From Clostridia bacterium DTU030 (lineage in GTDB: Bacteria; Bacillota; DTU030): a stretch of DNA of 54,903 nt. Under the pieces are notes generated by a model. That model had not been told where the DNA came from and did no database searches. It saw only the letters and a program-made list of their open reading frames with translations. Made by a program: the position numbers and the translations under genes. This document shows, in pieces, positions 35,780 to 43,697 of the stretch. The DNA lies in contig LFSN01000056.1 in the NCBI GenBank assembly GCA_001513125.1, positions 4,284-59,186 on the forward strand. The letters run 5' to 3'. Each line of letters opens with the position of its first letter. Within the stretch, counting starts at the first letter, position 1.

Positions 35780-35984
35780 CAGGGTCACCTCCTACGCTTA
35801 TGGCAAAATCGGGGCAGCGCAGCTCACACAGCTTGCATTGAATGCAATCCTCCGGGCGGGCTACCTTAGGCTTGCCATCTGGCATTCGGTCATACACCTT
35901 CTTGGGGCAAAAGGCTACACAGATCCCACAGCCCTTGCACCAATCCAGATTGACGTCAATCTCTACCTTTTTAGCCGTTTCCAA
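35766..35984 (-). CDS. korD: 2-oxoglutarate:ferredoxin oxidoreductase, delta subunit (ferredoxin-like)
   Basis: A 72-aa protein with two 4Fe-4S motifs, CKGCGICVAFCP and CIQCKLCELRCP, which carry electrons from the ThDP centre to ferredoxin. The start is TTG, with GGGAGGTGA about 10 bases upstream. It is the first of korDABC and starts 60 bases after the gntR stop, so it may be read from the gntR promoter. Confidence 0.93.
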   Translation of the reverse strand: METAKKVEIDVNLDWCKGCGICVAFCPKKVYDRMPDGKPKVARPEDCIQCKLCELRCPDFAISVGGDPDGRK

Positions 35985-36044
35985 GTTCCTTTCACCTCCC
36001 GCTTTCCTAGCCCTTCAGCTTACCATACAAAATGGAAGGGGTCG

Positions 36045-37025
36045 TCACTTCTCCTGCAGTTCCAGAATAGCTGACTTGACATTATTAATAGAGCCCAGGT
36101 CAGGACGATACCTTAATTCAATAATTGGCTTCCCATCACCGACAATGGTAAGAACGTCTTCCATACGATCAGAAGATACGGCTACTATGTCTACCATTTC
36201 CAGAAAACTACGCAATTCATCGCCAGAGCTGGCCTGGGTTACGGACATCTGGTAATTGCCGAAACCAAAAGAATCCGACATTTCCAGGAAATTTTTTGCA
36301 AAGGATTCTGAACGGCAAACCAAGCCAACTTTTTTCCCTAGGGGAATGCGGGCCAATTCCACAATGGTTTCCGGCTCCAGGTTCATGGCAATACCGATGA
36401 CGGGTTTATCCAGGTGGGAAAGGAGCTGCTGGACCTCATTTAAGTAGAAAAAGGTGGTAACAACCAGATCTACATCGGCAAAGGTTTTAGTCAACAAGCC
36501 TTTATTTTCATAGAGTTGGGAAAGTAATACCGGTTTGACGGTAACCCCTGCTCTGGGTTCCAATACCTGCACAAAATACTGGCAGTATTCTTCGGTGCTG
36601 GCAACAAAGGCCAAACGTACCAGGCGGAGAAACTCCTTCTTTTCCCGGGCCCGCTCCAGGGCGATGGCCAAAAAATCATCGAGGCGGAAGGATAGTTGGG
36701 TAGCCTCCTCTATGGCCAGGTCGATGACCTTTAGGAGTTTAGCCTTCCTGTCCTGTCCTGTCCACAGTTCAGTCTTATCGGCCACAAAGGTCCCCCTTCC
36801 CTGTTGGGATATAAGGATGCCCTCTAATTCCAGTTCCTTATAGGCACTACTGACCGTATTGCGGCTGATCCCCAGCTCCTCGGCCAATTCCCGCTCTGTA
36901 GGCAGCTTCTGGCCAGGGGACCAATGGCCCAATTGGATCCGCTTCTCGATCTGGTTCTTCAGTTGGATGTAGAGGGGGATCCCACTTTTGCGTTTTAAGC
37001 TGATCCCAGTCCTATTCTTTGTCAC
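36045..37025 (-). CDS. GntR-family regulator with a large effector domain
   Basis: A 326-aa regulator. The N-terminal winged HTH (about 10-80) reads IPLYIQLKNQIEKRI, LPTERELAEELGISRNTV and QQGRGTFV, the standard GntR domain. The C-terminal 230 residues resemble neither UTRA nor an aminotransferase domain. They look like an alpha/beta ligand-binding fold (KKVGLVCRSESFAKNF, DIVAVSSDR). The GTG at 37025 has GGAGGA at 7 bases; an upstream in-frame TTG at 37064 has no good site. Lying between gdhA and korDABC, it is the natural candidate to control glutamate catabolism, perhaps sensing glutamate, 2-oxoglutarate or an acyl-CoA (inference). Confidence 0.88.
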   Translation of the reverse strand: MTKNRTGISLKRKSGIPLYIQLKNQIEKRIQLGHWSPGQKLPTERELAEELGISRNTVSSAYKELELEGILISQQGRGTFVADKTELWTGQDRKAKLLKVIDLAIEEATQLSFRLDDFLAIALERAREKKEFLRLVRLAFVASTEEYCQYFVQVLEPRAGVTVKPVLLSQLYENKGLLTKTFADVDLVVTTFFYLNEVQQLLSHLDKPVIGIAMNLEPETIVELARIPLGKKVGLVCRSESFAKNFLEMSDSFGFGNYQMSVTQASSGDELRSFLEMVDIVAVSSDRMEDVLTIVGDGKPIIELRYRPDLGSINNVKSAILELQEK

Positions 37026-37107
37026 AGCACTTCCTCCAGAGCTGAACAGTTCTCCCTGCTTCAAGAGCTAGTTCTCAGTGGCAATAATGGCCCAAATTTG
37101 GAAAAGA

Positions 37108-37143
37108 AGGTGGGGTGTTGAACCCGGGAAAGGTTCAACACCC
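37108..37143 (-). terminator. Terminator after gdhA
   Basis: A perfect 12-base-pair stem (arms 37113-37124 and 37132-37143, 7-base loop) lies 13 bases past the gdhA stop. The following T tract is interrupted (CTTCTTTTCC), so termination may be partial and allow some read-through into gntR. Confidence 0.7.
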
Positions 37144-37155
37144 GGGTTCCTGATC

Positions 37156-38415
37156 CTAGTACCATCCCTTGGCCTTCATAGCCCGGGCTATCTTATCGAT
37201 GGCTACCATATAGGCGGCCGTACGCATATCTACATTTTGCTTTTTATGCATAGCATACAGATCATCGAAGGCCTTGTTCATGTTGATCTCTAACTTCTCA
37301 TTTATTTCTTCTTCTGTCCAATAGTAGTTTTGGAGGTTTTGCACCCACTCGAAGTAGGAAACGGTGACCCCTCCTGTATTGGCCAGCACATCGGGCACTA
37401 CTTTAATGCCCCGTTCTTTCAGGATTTCGTCCCCGGCGGCGGTGGTGGGCCCATTGGCCCCTTCAATAACATATTTCGCCTTGATCCGGGACGCATTTTC
37501 TTCGGTAATTTGGTTTTCCAGGGCACAGGGGAAGATGGCGTCGGCCTCTACCTCCAGGGAATACCTGGTGTCGGCAAAGACCTCATGATCTCCCGGTGCT
37601 TCCTTTAGATTATCCGGATTCTCTTCCGCATACTTGGCCAGGGCAGGGACATCCAGGCCCTTGCTGTTGTAAATGGTACCAGAAATGTCACTGAGAGCCA
37701 CAACCTTACAGCCTAACTCGTGGAGATGAAGGGCGGCACTGCGGCCCACATTGCCAAAGCCCTGGACAGCCACCCGTGCCTCCTTGGGATCAAAGCCTTC
37801 TGCCTCGGCAAAGCGCTTGAAGGTCAACATTATACCCCGTCCTGTGGCAGGACCCCGCCCCAAAGAGCCGCCGACAATAATGGGCTTGCCGGTAATTACG
37901 CCCGGTGCATGGTAACCGACCTGCTTGCAGTACTCATCGACCATCCAGCCCATAACTTTAGGATTAGTGCCCATGTCAGGAGCAGGAATGTCTACGAGGG
38001 GACCAACATAGGGAGCTATGGCCCGCATATAGCCGCGGCTGACCCGTTCCAACTCCCCTTCCGAAAGTTCCCGGGTATCGATGATAACTCCACCCTTACC
38101 GCCCCCATAGGGCAAGTTGGCAATGGCACACTTGATGGTCATCCAGGCGGATAGGGCTTTAACTTCGTCAGCATAAACACCCGGGTGGAAACGCACGCCC
38201 CCCTTTGCCGGTCCCAGGGCATCGTTATGCTGGGAACGGTAACCCTTAACCATCCTGACCGAACCGTCGTCCATCTTGACCGGGAAGCTAACTTCGTAGA
38301 AACGCAGAGGCTCCTTTAAGATTTCGTATACCGCCGGTTCCATTCCCAGGGCATCGCAAACCTTTTTAATGTGCTCTTGGACACCAGTTAAAACATTGTT
38401 CTTTTCCTCTCCCAT
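37156..38415 (-). CDS. gdhA: Glutamate dehydrogenase
   Basis: A 419-aa hexameric-type enzyme converting glutamate to 2-oxoglutarate and ammonia. The substrate domain has GPAKGGVRFHP (catalytic Lys) and LPYGGGKGGV, then PAPDMGTN. The nucleotide domain has GFGNVGRSAA, followed by an Asp at the end of the second strand (ALSDISG), which usually favours NAD over NADP. AAAAGGAGG lies upstream of the ATG. It is preceded by a promoter and a leader of about 135 bases and followed by a strong hairpin. With korDABC and the mutase and decarboxylase genes it supplies 2-oxoglutarate to the propionyl-CoA route. Confidence 0.95.
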   Translation of the reverse strand: MGEEKNNVLTGVQEHIKKVCDALGMEPAVYEILKEPLRFYEVSFPVKMDDGSVRMVKGYRSQHNDALGPAKGGVRFHPGVYADEVKALSAWMTIKCAIANLPYGGGKGGVIIDTRELSEGELERVSRGYMRAIAPYVGPLVDIPAPDMGTNPKVMGWMVDEYCKQVGYHAPGVITGKPIIVGGSLGRGPATGRGIMLTFKRFAEAEGFDPKEARVAVQGFGNVGRSAALHLHELGCKVVALSDISGTIYNSKGLDVPALAKYAEENPDNLKEAPGDHEVFADTRYSLEVEADAIFPCALENQITEENASRIKAKYVIEGANGPTTAAGDEILKERGIKVVPDVLANTGGVTVSYFEWVQNLQNYYWTEEEINEKLEINMNKAFDDLYAMHKKQNVDMRTAAYMVAIDKIARAMKAKGWY

Positions 38416-38552
38416 ATCAGCCGTACCCTCCTTTTAATCTCTTAACCTTCCTCCCTACTCCCCCTTGATTAGGTTCTTAGGTTCCTGCACAGTCCCCCCC
38501 TTCTTGCGCCAAAGGCCCTGTCCTTTGAAAAGGACTTTTGCCGACCGCCAGG
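38416..38552 (-). promoter_or_regulatory. Structured leader of gdhA (candidate)
   Basis: The 135-base leader starts with a nested structure. GGCGC at the expected 5' end (38555-38551) pairs with GCGCC (38510-38506), and inside it GTCCTTT/AAAGGAC forms a 7-base-pair hairpin (38535-38520). No T-run terminator follows, and I cannot match it to a known riboswitch. It may only protect the mRNA end. Confidence 0.35.
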
Positions 38553-38557
38553 CGCCA

Positions 38558-38587
38558 ATTATATTGTCCAGGGACTACTAGGGCCAA
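38558..38587 (-). promoter_or_regulatory. Promoter of gdhA
   Basis: On the minus strand TTGGCC (38587-38582) and TATAAT (38563-38558) are 18 bases apart. A perfect palindrome AATAGCTATT lies further upstream at 38623-38632. Apart from the leader, this promoter and the terminator at 38757-38783, the 420-base gap 38416-38836 shows nothing else. Confidence 0.55.
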
Positions 38588-38756
38588 AAAGGATCAATGG
38601 TTTGGTTAATGGTTCTTCTATTAATAGCTATTCGGTTTTCTGGTAAAAAATCCTCCCGGTTCAAAACAAAAAAATATAACACAATTTATTTTCCATCGGC
38701 ATTTCCGGAACAGATTTCCGCAAATTAGCCGGTTATGGGGCAGCCAATTCCCCAAA

Positions 38757-38783
38757 ATAAAAAAATAGCCTTGCAGGCAAGGC
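38757..38783 (-). terminator. Terminator after the membrane-anchored protein gene
   Basis: On the minus strand GCCTTG-CCTG-CAAGGC is followed by TATTTTTTTATTTT, 54 bases past the stop at 38837. Confidence 0.8.
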
Positions 38784-38836
38784 ATTTTCCATCATTGGAC
38801 CGTCATAATGGAGATATTGTGCTGTCCTTAATCAAT

Positions 38837-39544
38837 TTATTTTGCAGCCAATTCCGGCGGGGAGATCACTAACTTGGCATCGTAGTCAAATATTTCTAGG
38901 GAAACTTGTAGACTATCGGCAGAGCCTATACTGGTCCCATGAAGCTCCAGACGCCGCAGGCGTATTTCCCTTTTATCAATCCACAGCCGACAGGTAAAAT
39001 CCTGCCAAAATACCTGCCACAAGGGATTGGATACACCCGCCAGTTTACCTTCTAACAGATAACACCTCTGCCCAGCAAAATCCCTTTCCTCCACCAGCTC
39101 TACAGAATGAAGGCGCCGCAAATCGGCAAGGGGACTTTCGGAAAACAAGACCGTTTCCCTGAGCAGGGAGGGCCCCTGCCCACCCTGGAAGCTGATCCAG
39201 GCATCCTGGGGGTCACGTACTATATATTCATTACCGATAATGTAAGCTTCCAAAGGATTGGCCAGGGTCTCACCTTTAATATAAAAACGGTCTGGAGCAT
39301 TATAAATTCCTTCTATTTCTGTTAAGACAGTCTCATTTCCATCAATATAACTGACGGCCATCAGGTTGTACTTGTAGCTGTAGGCAGCGTCGAGATTGTC
39401 CAACCCCTTGCCCACAATCTCCTGGGCGCTGAGGGGGGGATGTTGGGCCCGATAAACTAACCTCCCACCCACAAGGAGTATAAGCAGTACGAGAATTATT
39501 ACTGTTCGTCGTCCCAGGCGGTGATCTACAAAAAGAAACCGCAT
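38837..39544 (-). CDS. Membrane-anchored extracytoplasmic protein, LolA/lipoprotein-sorting-like fold
   Basis: A 235-aa protein with one N-terminal membrane anchor (about residues 13-30, preceded by Arg residues). An extracellular domain rich in beta strands follows. Patterns such as YSYKYNLMAV, DRFYIKGE, QRCYLLEGKL and LWIDKREIRLRRLEL are like those of LolA/LppX-type or outer-membrane-lipoprotein-sorting-like proteins. No lipobox Cys is seen. Function unknown; Gram-positive members may bind lipids or act in the spore or envelope. It sits downstream of the PHP gene and ends at a good terminator. Confidence 0.6.
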   Translation of the reverse strand: MRFLFVDHRLGRRTVIILVLLILLVGGRLVYRAQHPPLSAQEIVGKGLDNLDAAYSYKYNLMAVSYIDGNETVLTEIEGIYNAPDRFYIKGETLANPLEAYIIGNEYIVRDPQDAWISFQGGQGPSLLRETVLFSESPLADLRRLHSVELVEERDFAGQRCYLLEGKLAGVSNPLWQVFWQDFTCRLWIDKREIRLRRLELHGTSIGSADSLQVSLEIFDYDAKLVISPPELAAK

Positions 39545-39609
39545 GGATTCTCCCCCTCCCTGATCACCCTTCCCATTAATTCTAAGCTGAGGGCGGGGGA
39601 ATTAGAACT

Positions 39610-40470
39610 CTAGCGCCATTTTTTCCTATCTGCCCGGTCTGTCTCCCTGTTCATAAGGGAAAGGCGGGCCTCTAATAAGGCAGAAACATATTCCTCCGGT
39701 ATGGTAAAGGCCCCCGGCTCCCATCCCTCACCGGGCAGGCCGTGAAAATCGGACCCACCTGTCAGGAGTAGAGACCAACCCCTGGCCAGCCGGTATAACC
39801 TGCGAGTAGTGGGCAAGTTATGCCGGGGATGGAAGACTTCCAGGCCCATCAGCCCCTCGGCGACCAGTTTCCGCAGCCGCTCCCGGGCTATCCAACCTGG
39901 ATGGGCAAGGATAGGTATCCCCTGCACTTGCCGGATGAGTTTGATTGCCTCTTCCGGTCTCAGCCTGGGACGGGGGACATAGGCCGGACAGCCCTTGCCG
40001 ATATACCTGCTGAAGGCCTCGCCAACGGAAGAAACATAGCCCTTTTCCAGCAAGGCCCGGGCCAAATGGGGACGCCCCACTGCTCCCCTGCCAGCCAGTT
40101 CCCGGACCCGGGACCAGGATACCTGCAGGCCCAGCTTCATAACCCTCCTGGTCATTTCTTGCATCCGCCGCCATCTGGCCTGACGCAAGGCGGACAGGAC
40201 CCGCTTCAGGGTAGGATCCTGGTAGTCGATAAACAGGCCCAGGATGTGAAGCTCTTCTTCATCTTCCAGGACAGTGCTCATTTCAACGCCGGGGATAACA
40301 TGCAAGCCAAATCTTCGCCCTGCCCGCAGGGCACGGCTGATTCCTTTCGCCGTGTCGTGATCGGTGATGGCAATGGTTGTCAGTCCGAGGGCAACGGCCC
40401 TGACCACAAGCTCTTCTGGATCCAGGGTACCATCAGAAGCGGTGGTGTGAAGGTGTAAATCGGCGACCAT
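39610..40470 (-). CDS. PHP-domain phosphoesterase (nucleoside 3',5'-bisphosphate phosphatase-like)
   Basis: A 286-aa metal-dependent phosphoesterase. Metal-binding motifs in order are DLHLHTTASDGT, TDHDT, GVEMS, AHPG and SDFHG. This is the TrpH/RNase AM-like group, which hydrolyses nucleoside bisphosphates or short RNA 5' ends; the exact substrate is inferred. GGAGGAGGT lies 10 bases before the ATG at 40470, which also gives the normal MVADLHLHT start; an upstream TTG is less likely. It lies between spoVS and the membrane-anchored protein. Confidence 0.88.
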   Translation of the reverse strand: MVADLHLHTTASDGTLDPEELVVRAVALGLTTIAITDHDTAKGISRALRAGRRFGLHVIPGVEMSTVLEDEEELHILGLFIDYQDPTLKRVLSALRQARWRRMQEMTRRVMKLGLQVSWSRVRELAGRGAVGRPHLARALLEKGYVSSVGEAFSRYIGKGCPAYVPRPRLRPEEAIKLIRQVQGIPILAHPGWIARERLRKLVAEGLMGLEVFHPRHNLPTTRRLYRLARGWSLLLTGGSDFHGLPGEGWEPGAFTIPEEYVSALLEARLSLMNRETDRADRKKWR

Positions 40471-40528
40471 TGTTTCTGCAACCTCCTCCAATCGAAAAAA
40501 GACATTCCATCTATCTGCAGCTTACCAA

Positions 40529-40566
40529 TAAAATAGCCTGTCTATTCCTTAAAGAATAAACAGGCT
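40529..40566 (-). terminator. Terminator after spoVS
   Basis: On the minus strand AGCCTG..., with an inner TATTC/GAATA arm, folds back to CAGGCT and is followed by ATTTTATT. It lies 25 bases past the spoVS stop. Confidence 0.75.
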
Positions 40567-40590
40567 TATGATCAACCTGGTAGATTTTTT

Positions 40591-40851
40591 CTACCGGGGT
40601 TCGACAATCAGTTTGATTGCCGTTCTTTCTTCGCCGTCAATTTCGATGTCTGTGAAAGCAGGGATACATATGAGGTCTACGCCACCCGGGGCAACAAAAC
40701 CACGGGCTATTGCCACTGCTTTCACAGCCTGGTTGAGGGCCCCGGCACCGATGGCTTGTACTTCGGCGCACCCACGTTCCCTTAGTACTCCTGCTAAAGC
40801 CCCTGCTACAGAATTGGGATTTGATTTAGCTGAAACTTTCAAAACTTCCAT
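40591..40851 (-). CDS. spoVS: Stage V sporulation protein S
   Basis: An 86-aa Alba-like protein, highly conserved in spore formers. It starts MEVLKVSAKSNPNSVAGALA and contains IGAGALNQAVKAVAIARG and PAFTDIEIDGEERTAIK, which match SpoVS throughout. It affects sporulation and septation; the molecular role is unknown. AAAGGAGGG precedes the ATG. The promoter upstream fits sigma-H, as in B. subtilis. It is an independent marker that the organism forms, or descends from, spore formers. Confidence 0.96.
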   Translation of the reverse strand: MEVLKVSAKSNPNSVAGALAGVLRERGCAEVQAIGAGALNQAVKAVAIARGFVAPGGVDLICIPAFTDIEIDGEERTAIKLIVEPR

Positions 40852-40905
40852 CCTGTTTAGCCCTCCTTTTTTTACCCTTTCTTGATTATTTCCTTGTTAC
40901 ATGAA

Positions 40906-40934
40906 GTATTCGCTTGAAAAGGCAAAATTCCTGC
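40906..40934 (-). promoter_or_regulatory. Sigma-H-type promoter of spoVS
   Basis: On the minus strand GCAGGAATT (40934-40926) and AGCGAATAC (40914-40906) are separated by 11 bases. The sigma-H pattern is RnAGGAwWW, 11-12 bases, RnnGAATww. Only the last base deviates. Confidence 0.65.
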
Positions 40935-40982
40935 CATCGAATAAAAACATGCGAAAAAATTTATAACATTATTTCTTTACCC

Positions 40983-41762
40983 TCAGCCGCATTCGGTGAT
41001 TCTTCTTATTCCCAGGCTGGTACCCGTAACTTCATCGATTTCCAGCAGTATCCCGTTTAGTTCTCCCGGACCCCTGGCTGGATAGAAACGTTGGGGCATC
41101 TGGGTTAAAAATCTCTTGATCACCGTTTCCCTTTCCACCCCAATAATACCTTCGGCAGGTCCCGTCATGCCAATATCGGTTATATAGCCAGTCCCTTTGG
41201 TCAAGATCCGCTCATCGGCCGTCTGGACATGGGTATGGGTGCCAAAAACAGCAGATACCCGGCCATCTAAATACCAGCCGAAGGCCTGTTTTTCCGAAGT
41301 TGCCTCTGCGTGGAAATCTACCAGGATTATCCTAGTTTCTTCCTGCAGGTGGGCAAGCAAGGCATCGGCACGGCGGAAGGGACATTCTAAGTTATCCATA
41401 AAGGTGCGGCCGGCAAAATTGGTAACGGCAACGGGAATGCCGGAGGCACTCCTCACCACAACCCAACCCCGTCCCGGGGTACCCGGTGGATAGTTCTCCG
41501 GTCGAATTAGCCGCTCTTCCTGATCGAAATAGGGTATTATTTCCTTCTTATCCCAGATATGATTCCCGGAAGTAAGAACATCGATCCCGTAGCCAAAGAG
41601 CTCCCTGGCTATAGGAGGGGTGATGCCCGCCCCCCCGGCTGCATTCTCACCGTTGGCAATTACTAAGGCGGGAGAATATTTTTCCCTCAATTCTGGAAGC
41701 AACCTTTGCACCAGTTGACGTCCCGGGCGGCCGACTATGTCGCCAATAACCAAAATCTGCAT
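40983..41762 (-). CDS. ymdB: YmdB-family metallophosphoesterase (2',3'-cyclic nucleotide phosphodiesterase)
   Basis: A 259-aa calcineurin-like enzyme. Motifs GDIVGRPGR, NGENAAGG, SGNHIWDK, DFHAEATSEK and GTHTHVQTADE carry the metal ligands. In Bacillus YmdB hydrolyses 2',3'-cyclic nucleotides and affects the switch between motility and biofilm. The frame extends 24 codons upstream, but AGAGGGA before the ATG at 41762 and the family N-terminus support this start. It follows rny by 75 bases, the conserved rny-ymdB pair. Confidence 0.94.
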   Translation of the reverse strand: MQILVIGDIVGRPGRQLVQRLLPELREKYSPALVIANGENAAGGAGITPPIARELFGYGIDVLTSGNHIWDKKEIIPYFDQEERLIRPENYPPGTPGRGWVVVRSASGIPVAVTNFAGRTFMDNLECPFRRADALLAHLQEETRIILVDFHAEATSEKQAFGWYLDGRVSAVFGTHTHVQTADERILTKGTGYITDIGMTGPAEGIIGVERETVIKRFLTQMPQRFYPARGPGELNGILLEIDEVTGTSLGIRRITECG

Positions 41763-41837
41763 CAGAATCCGTCCCTCTCTATGGTATTCATATCTCGCCA
41801 AAAGTCTACTTTCACAAAAAGTAGGCGGTAGCACCGC

Positions 41838-43373
41838 CTACTTTGCATACTCAACAGCCCTCGTTTCCCGGATTACATTTACTTTAATCTGTCCGGGATA
41901 ATCCAATTCCCTTTCGATCTTTTTGACAATATCCCTGGCCAGCCGAATTGTGGCCAGATCATCGATTTTTTCCGGTTTTACCATTATCCTTATCTCACGG
42001 CCGGCCTGAATGGCAAAGGCTTTATCAACCCCATCAAAGGAATCGGCTATTTCCTCCAGTTTTTGCAGGCGTTTGATATAGGCCTCCAGGGTTTCCCGCC
42101 GTGCTCCTGGGCGGGCAGCAGAAATAGCATCAGCTGCCTGAACCAATATAGCCTCCAAGGAATTAGGCTCAATATCGCCATGGTGAGCGGCAATTGCGTG
42201 GACAACCTCCGGCGGTTCATTATAACGCCGGGCCAATTCTTCACCGATCTTCACATGGGGCCCTTCTACTTCATGGTCTACAGCCTTACCGATATCGTGC
42301 AGGAGACCTGCCCGCTTGGCCAGTTGAATATCAGCGCCTATCTCAGCAGCCATTACACCACAGAGGTGGGCAACCTCAAGGGAATGTTGGAGGACATTCT
42401 GCCCGTAGCTGGTGCGGTATTTAAGGCGTCCCAGGAGTTTAACCAATTCGGGATGGAGACCGTGGACACCAGCTTCAAAGGTCGCCTGTTCCCCTTCCTC
42501 CCGGATAATATTCTCCACTTCCTTAGTTGCCTTTTCCACCATTTCTTCAATACGGGCCGGGTGAATGCGACCGTCAACAATGAGTTTTTCCAGGGCAATC
42601 CGGGCAATTTCCCGCCTGATGGGATCAAAACCCGACAAAATCACAGCTTCCGGTGTATCGTCTATAATGAGATCTATTCCCGTTAAGGTTTCCAGGGCCC
42701 GGATATTCCTGCCCTCCCTACCGATGATCCTGCCCTTCATTTCATCGCTGGGCAGGGAAACAACGGAGACCGTTGTTTCCGTAACATGGTCGGCAGCACA
42801 GCGCTGTATGGCCAGGGCTATATGTTTCTTGGCCCGCTTCTCAGCCTCTTCCTTCGCCTGGCTTTCAATTTCCTTGATCATCATTGCCGCCTCATGGCGG
42901 ATTTCCTTCTCGATATTGGTCAGGAGTATGTTCTTTGCCTCTTCAGAAGACAGGCCCGATAATCTTTCCAATTCGGCCAACTGTTTCCGGTAGAGTTCCT
43001 CAAGTTCTTCCTTTATCCTTTGTACATCGGCCTCCCGGGAAACAAGTTCATTTTCCTTCTTCTCCAAAAGCTCCATTTTCCGGTCCAGGGCTTCTTCCTT
43101 TTGGACAACCCTTCTCTCCATACGCTGCAGTTCATTGCGGCGTTCCCTGTATTCCCGCTCCTGATCCGCTCTGAGCTTATGGACCTCTTCCTTTGCTTCC
43201 AGGGTTATTTCCCGTTTCTTGGCCTCTCCTTCCTTTTCTGCCTGTTCCAATATCCTCTTAGCTGCCTCTTCAGCCGAAGCAATCTTTGCCTCGGCGATAT
43301 ATTTACGAGCCCAGTAACCCACTATAAAGGCTACCAGGACAAGCCCAAGGATTGGAATTATTGACCCAAAAAT
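41838..43373 (-). CDS. rny: Ribonuclease Y, apparently with an ATT start
   Basis: Membrane-bound endoribonuclease that starts mRNA decay, about 511 aa. The N-terminal membrane segment ([13 protein letters not shown]) is followed by a long charged coiled coil (about 30-190). The KH domain has [15 protein letters not shown] and the HD domain has [10 protein letters not shown] and LLHDIGK. The first ATG/GTG/TTG start in frame is the GTG at 43322, which would cut off most of the membrane anchor. Upstream the frame stays open for 19 codons and encodes the missing anchor. GGAGGTGA stands 9 bases before an in-frame ATT at 43373, which I take as the start. Confidence 0.85.
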   Translation of the reverse strand: MFGSIIPILGLVLVAFIVGYWARKYIAEAKIASAEEAAKRILEQAEKEGEAKKREITLEAKEEVHKLRADQEREYRERRNELQRMERRVVQKEEALDRKMELLEKKENELVSREADVQRIKEELEELYRKQLAELERLSGLSSEEAKNILLTNIEKEIRHEAAMMIKEIESQAKEEAEKRAKKHIALAIQRCAADHVTETTVSVVSLPSDEMKGRIIGREGRNIRALETLTGIDLIIDDTPEAVILSGFDPIRREIARIALEKLIVDGRIHPARIEEMVEKATKEVENIIREEGEQATFEAGVHGLHPELVKLLGRLKYRTSYGQNVLQHSLEVAHLCGVMAAEIGADIQLAKRAGLLHDIGKAVDHEVEGPHVKIGEELARRYNEPPEVVHAIAAHHGDIEPNSLEAILVQAADAISAARPGARRETLEAYIKRLQKLEEIADSFDGVDKAFAIQAGREIRIMVKPEKIDDLATIRLARDIVKKIERELDYPGQIKVNVIRETRAVEYAK

Positions 43374-43586
43374 ATCTCTTCACCTCCCCCCTTTTAAGTT
43401 TAATCGCAAAATAAGCCGAGTCGGAACTCGGCTTTTCAGAGACACCCCTCAGCAAGATTTCTTCCCCTTTGAGGCTTAACCTCGAAAACAGATTGTTCCC
43501 AGTATCCCCAATGTTCAGTTCCCACATAGGTTGTTTAATAATTCTATATGCCTTCTGCTCACCAAGCTGGCAAACATGAACCTTTA
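43374..43586 (-). ncRNA. Leader of rny or separate small RNA (candidate)
   Basis: From a strong promoter at 43593-43621, a stretch of about 210 bases runs to rny. It includes a hairpin CATATAG/CTATGTG (about 43539-43519, on the minus strand). Near its end is a terminator-like hairpin with 8-base-pair arms (43413-43434) followed by ATTTTG. RNA ending there would be about 180 bases long. A 95-codon frame in the region looks spurious. I recognise no known RNA family. The remaining gap, 43622-43697, is empty. Confidence 0.4.
43405..43434 (-). terminator. Terminator-like hairpin in the rny leader
   Basis: Arms AAGCCGAG and CTCGGCTT (43413-43420, 43427-43434) with a 6-base loop; the minus-strand tail is ATTTTG. 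It lies between the promoter at 43593-43621 and rny, so it could attenuate rny or end a small RNA. Confidence 0.55.
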
Positions 43587-43592
43587 TCATAG

Positions 43593-43621
43593 ATTGTATA
43601 GGGTTTTAAAAGCCTTGTCAA
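43593..43621 (-). promoter_or_regulatory. Strong sigma-A promoter upstream of rny
   Basis: On the minus strand TTGACA (43621-43616) and TACAAT (43598-43593) with a 17-base spacer, a near-consensus promoter between recX and rny. Confidence 0.8.
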
Positions 43622-43697
43622 GTAGAGGGGGATTAGACTTGGCAATGGCGGTCACCAGCTGGAGAAGAGAATTACACCATCGCCCCGGTGGGATAAG

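Noticed and set aside
38416-38552. Known riboswitch in the gdhA leader
   Set aside because: I compared from memory with glycine, guanidine, cobalamin and T-box signatures and found none of the conserved cores, so only an unnamed structure is claimed.
43303-43590. A 95-codon frame upstream of and overlapping rny
   Set aside because: It starts just after a strong promoter with no clear ribosome binding site, has no recognisable family, contains the terminator-like hairpin and overlaps the rny start in another frame. A leader or small RNA explains the region better.
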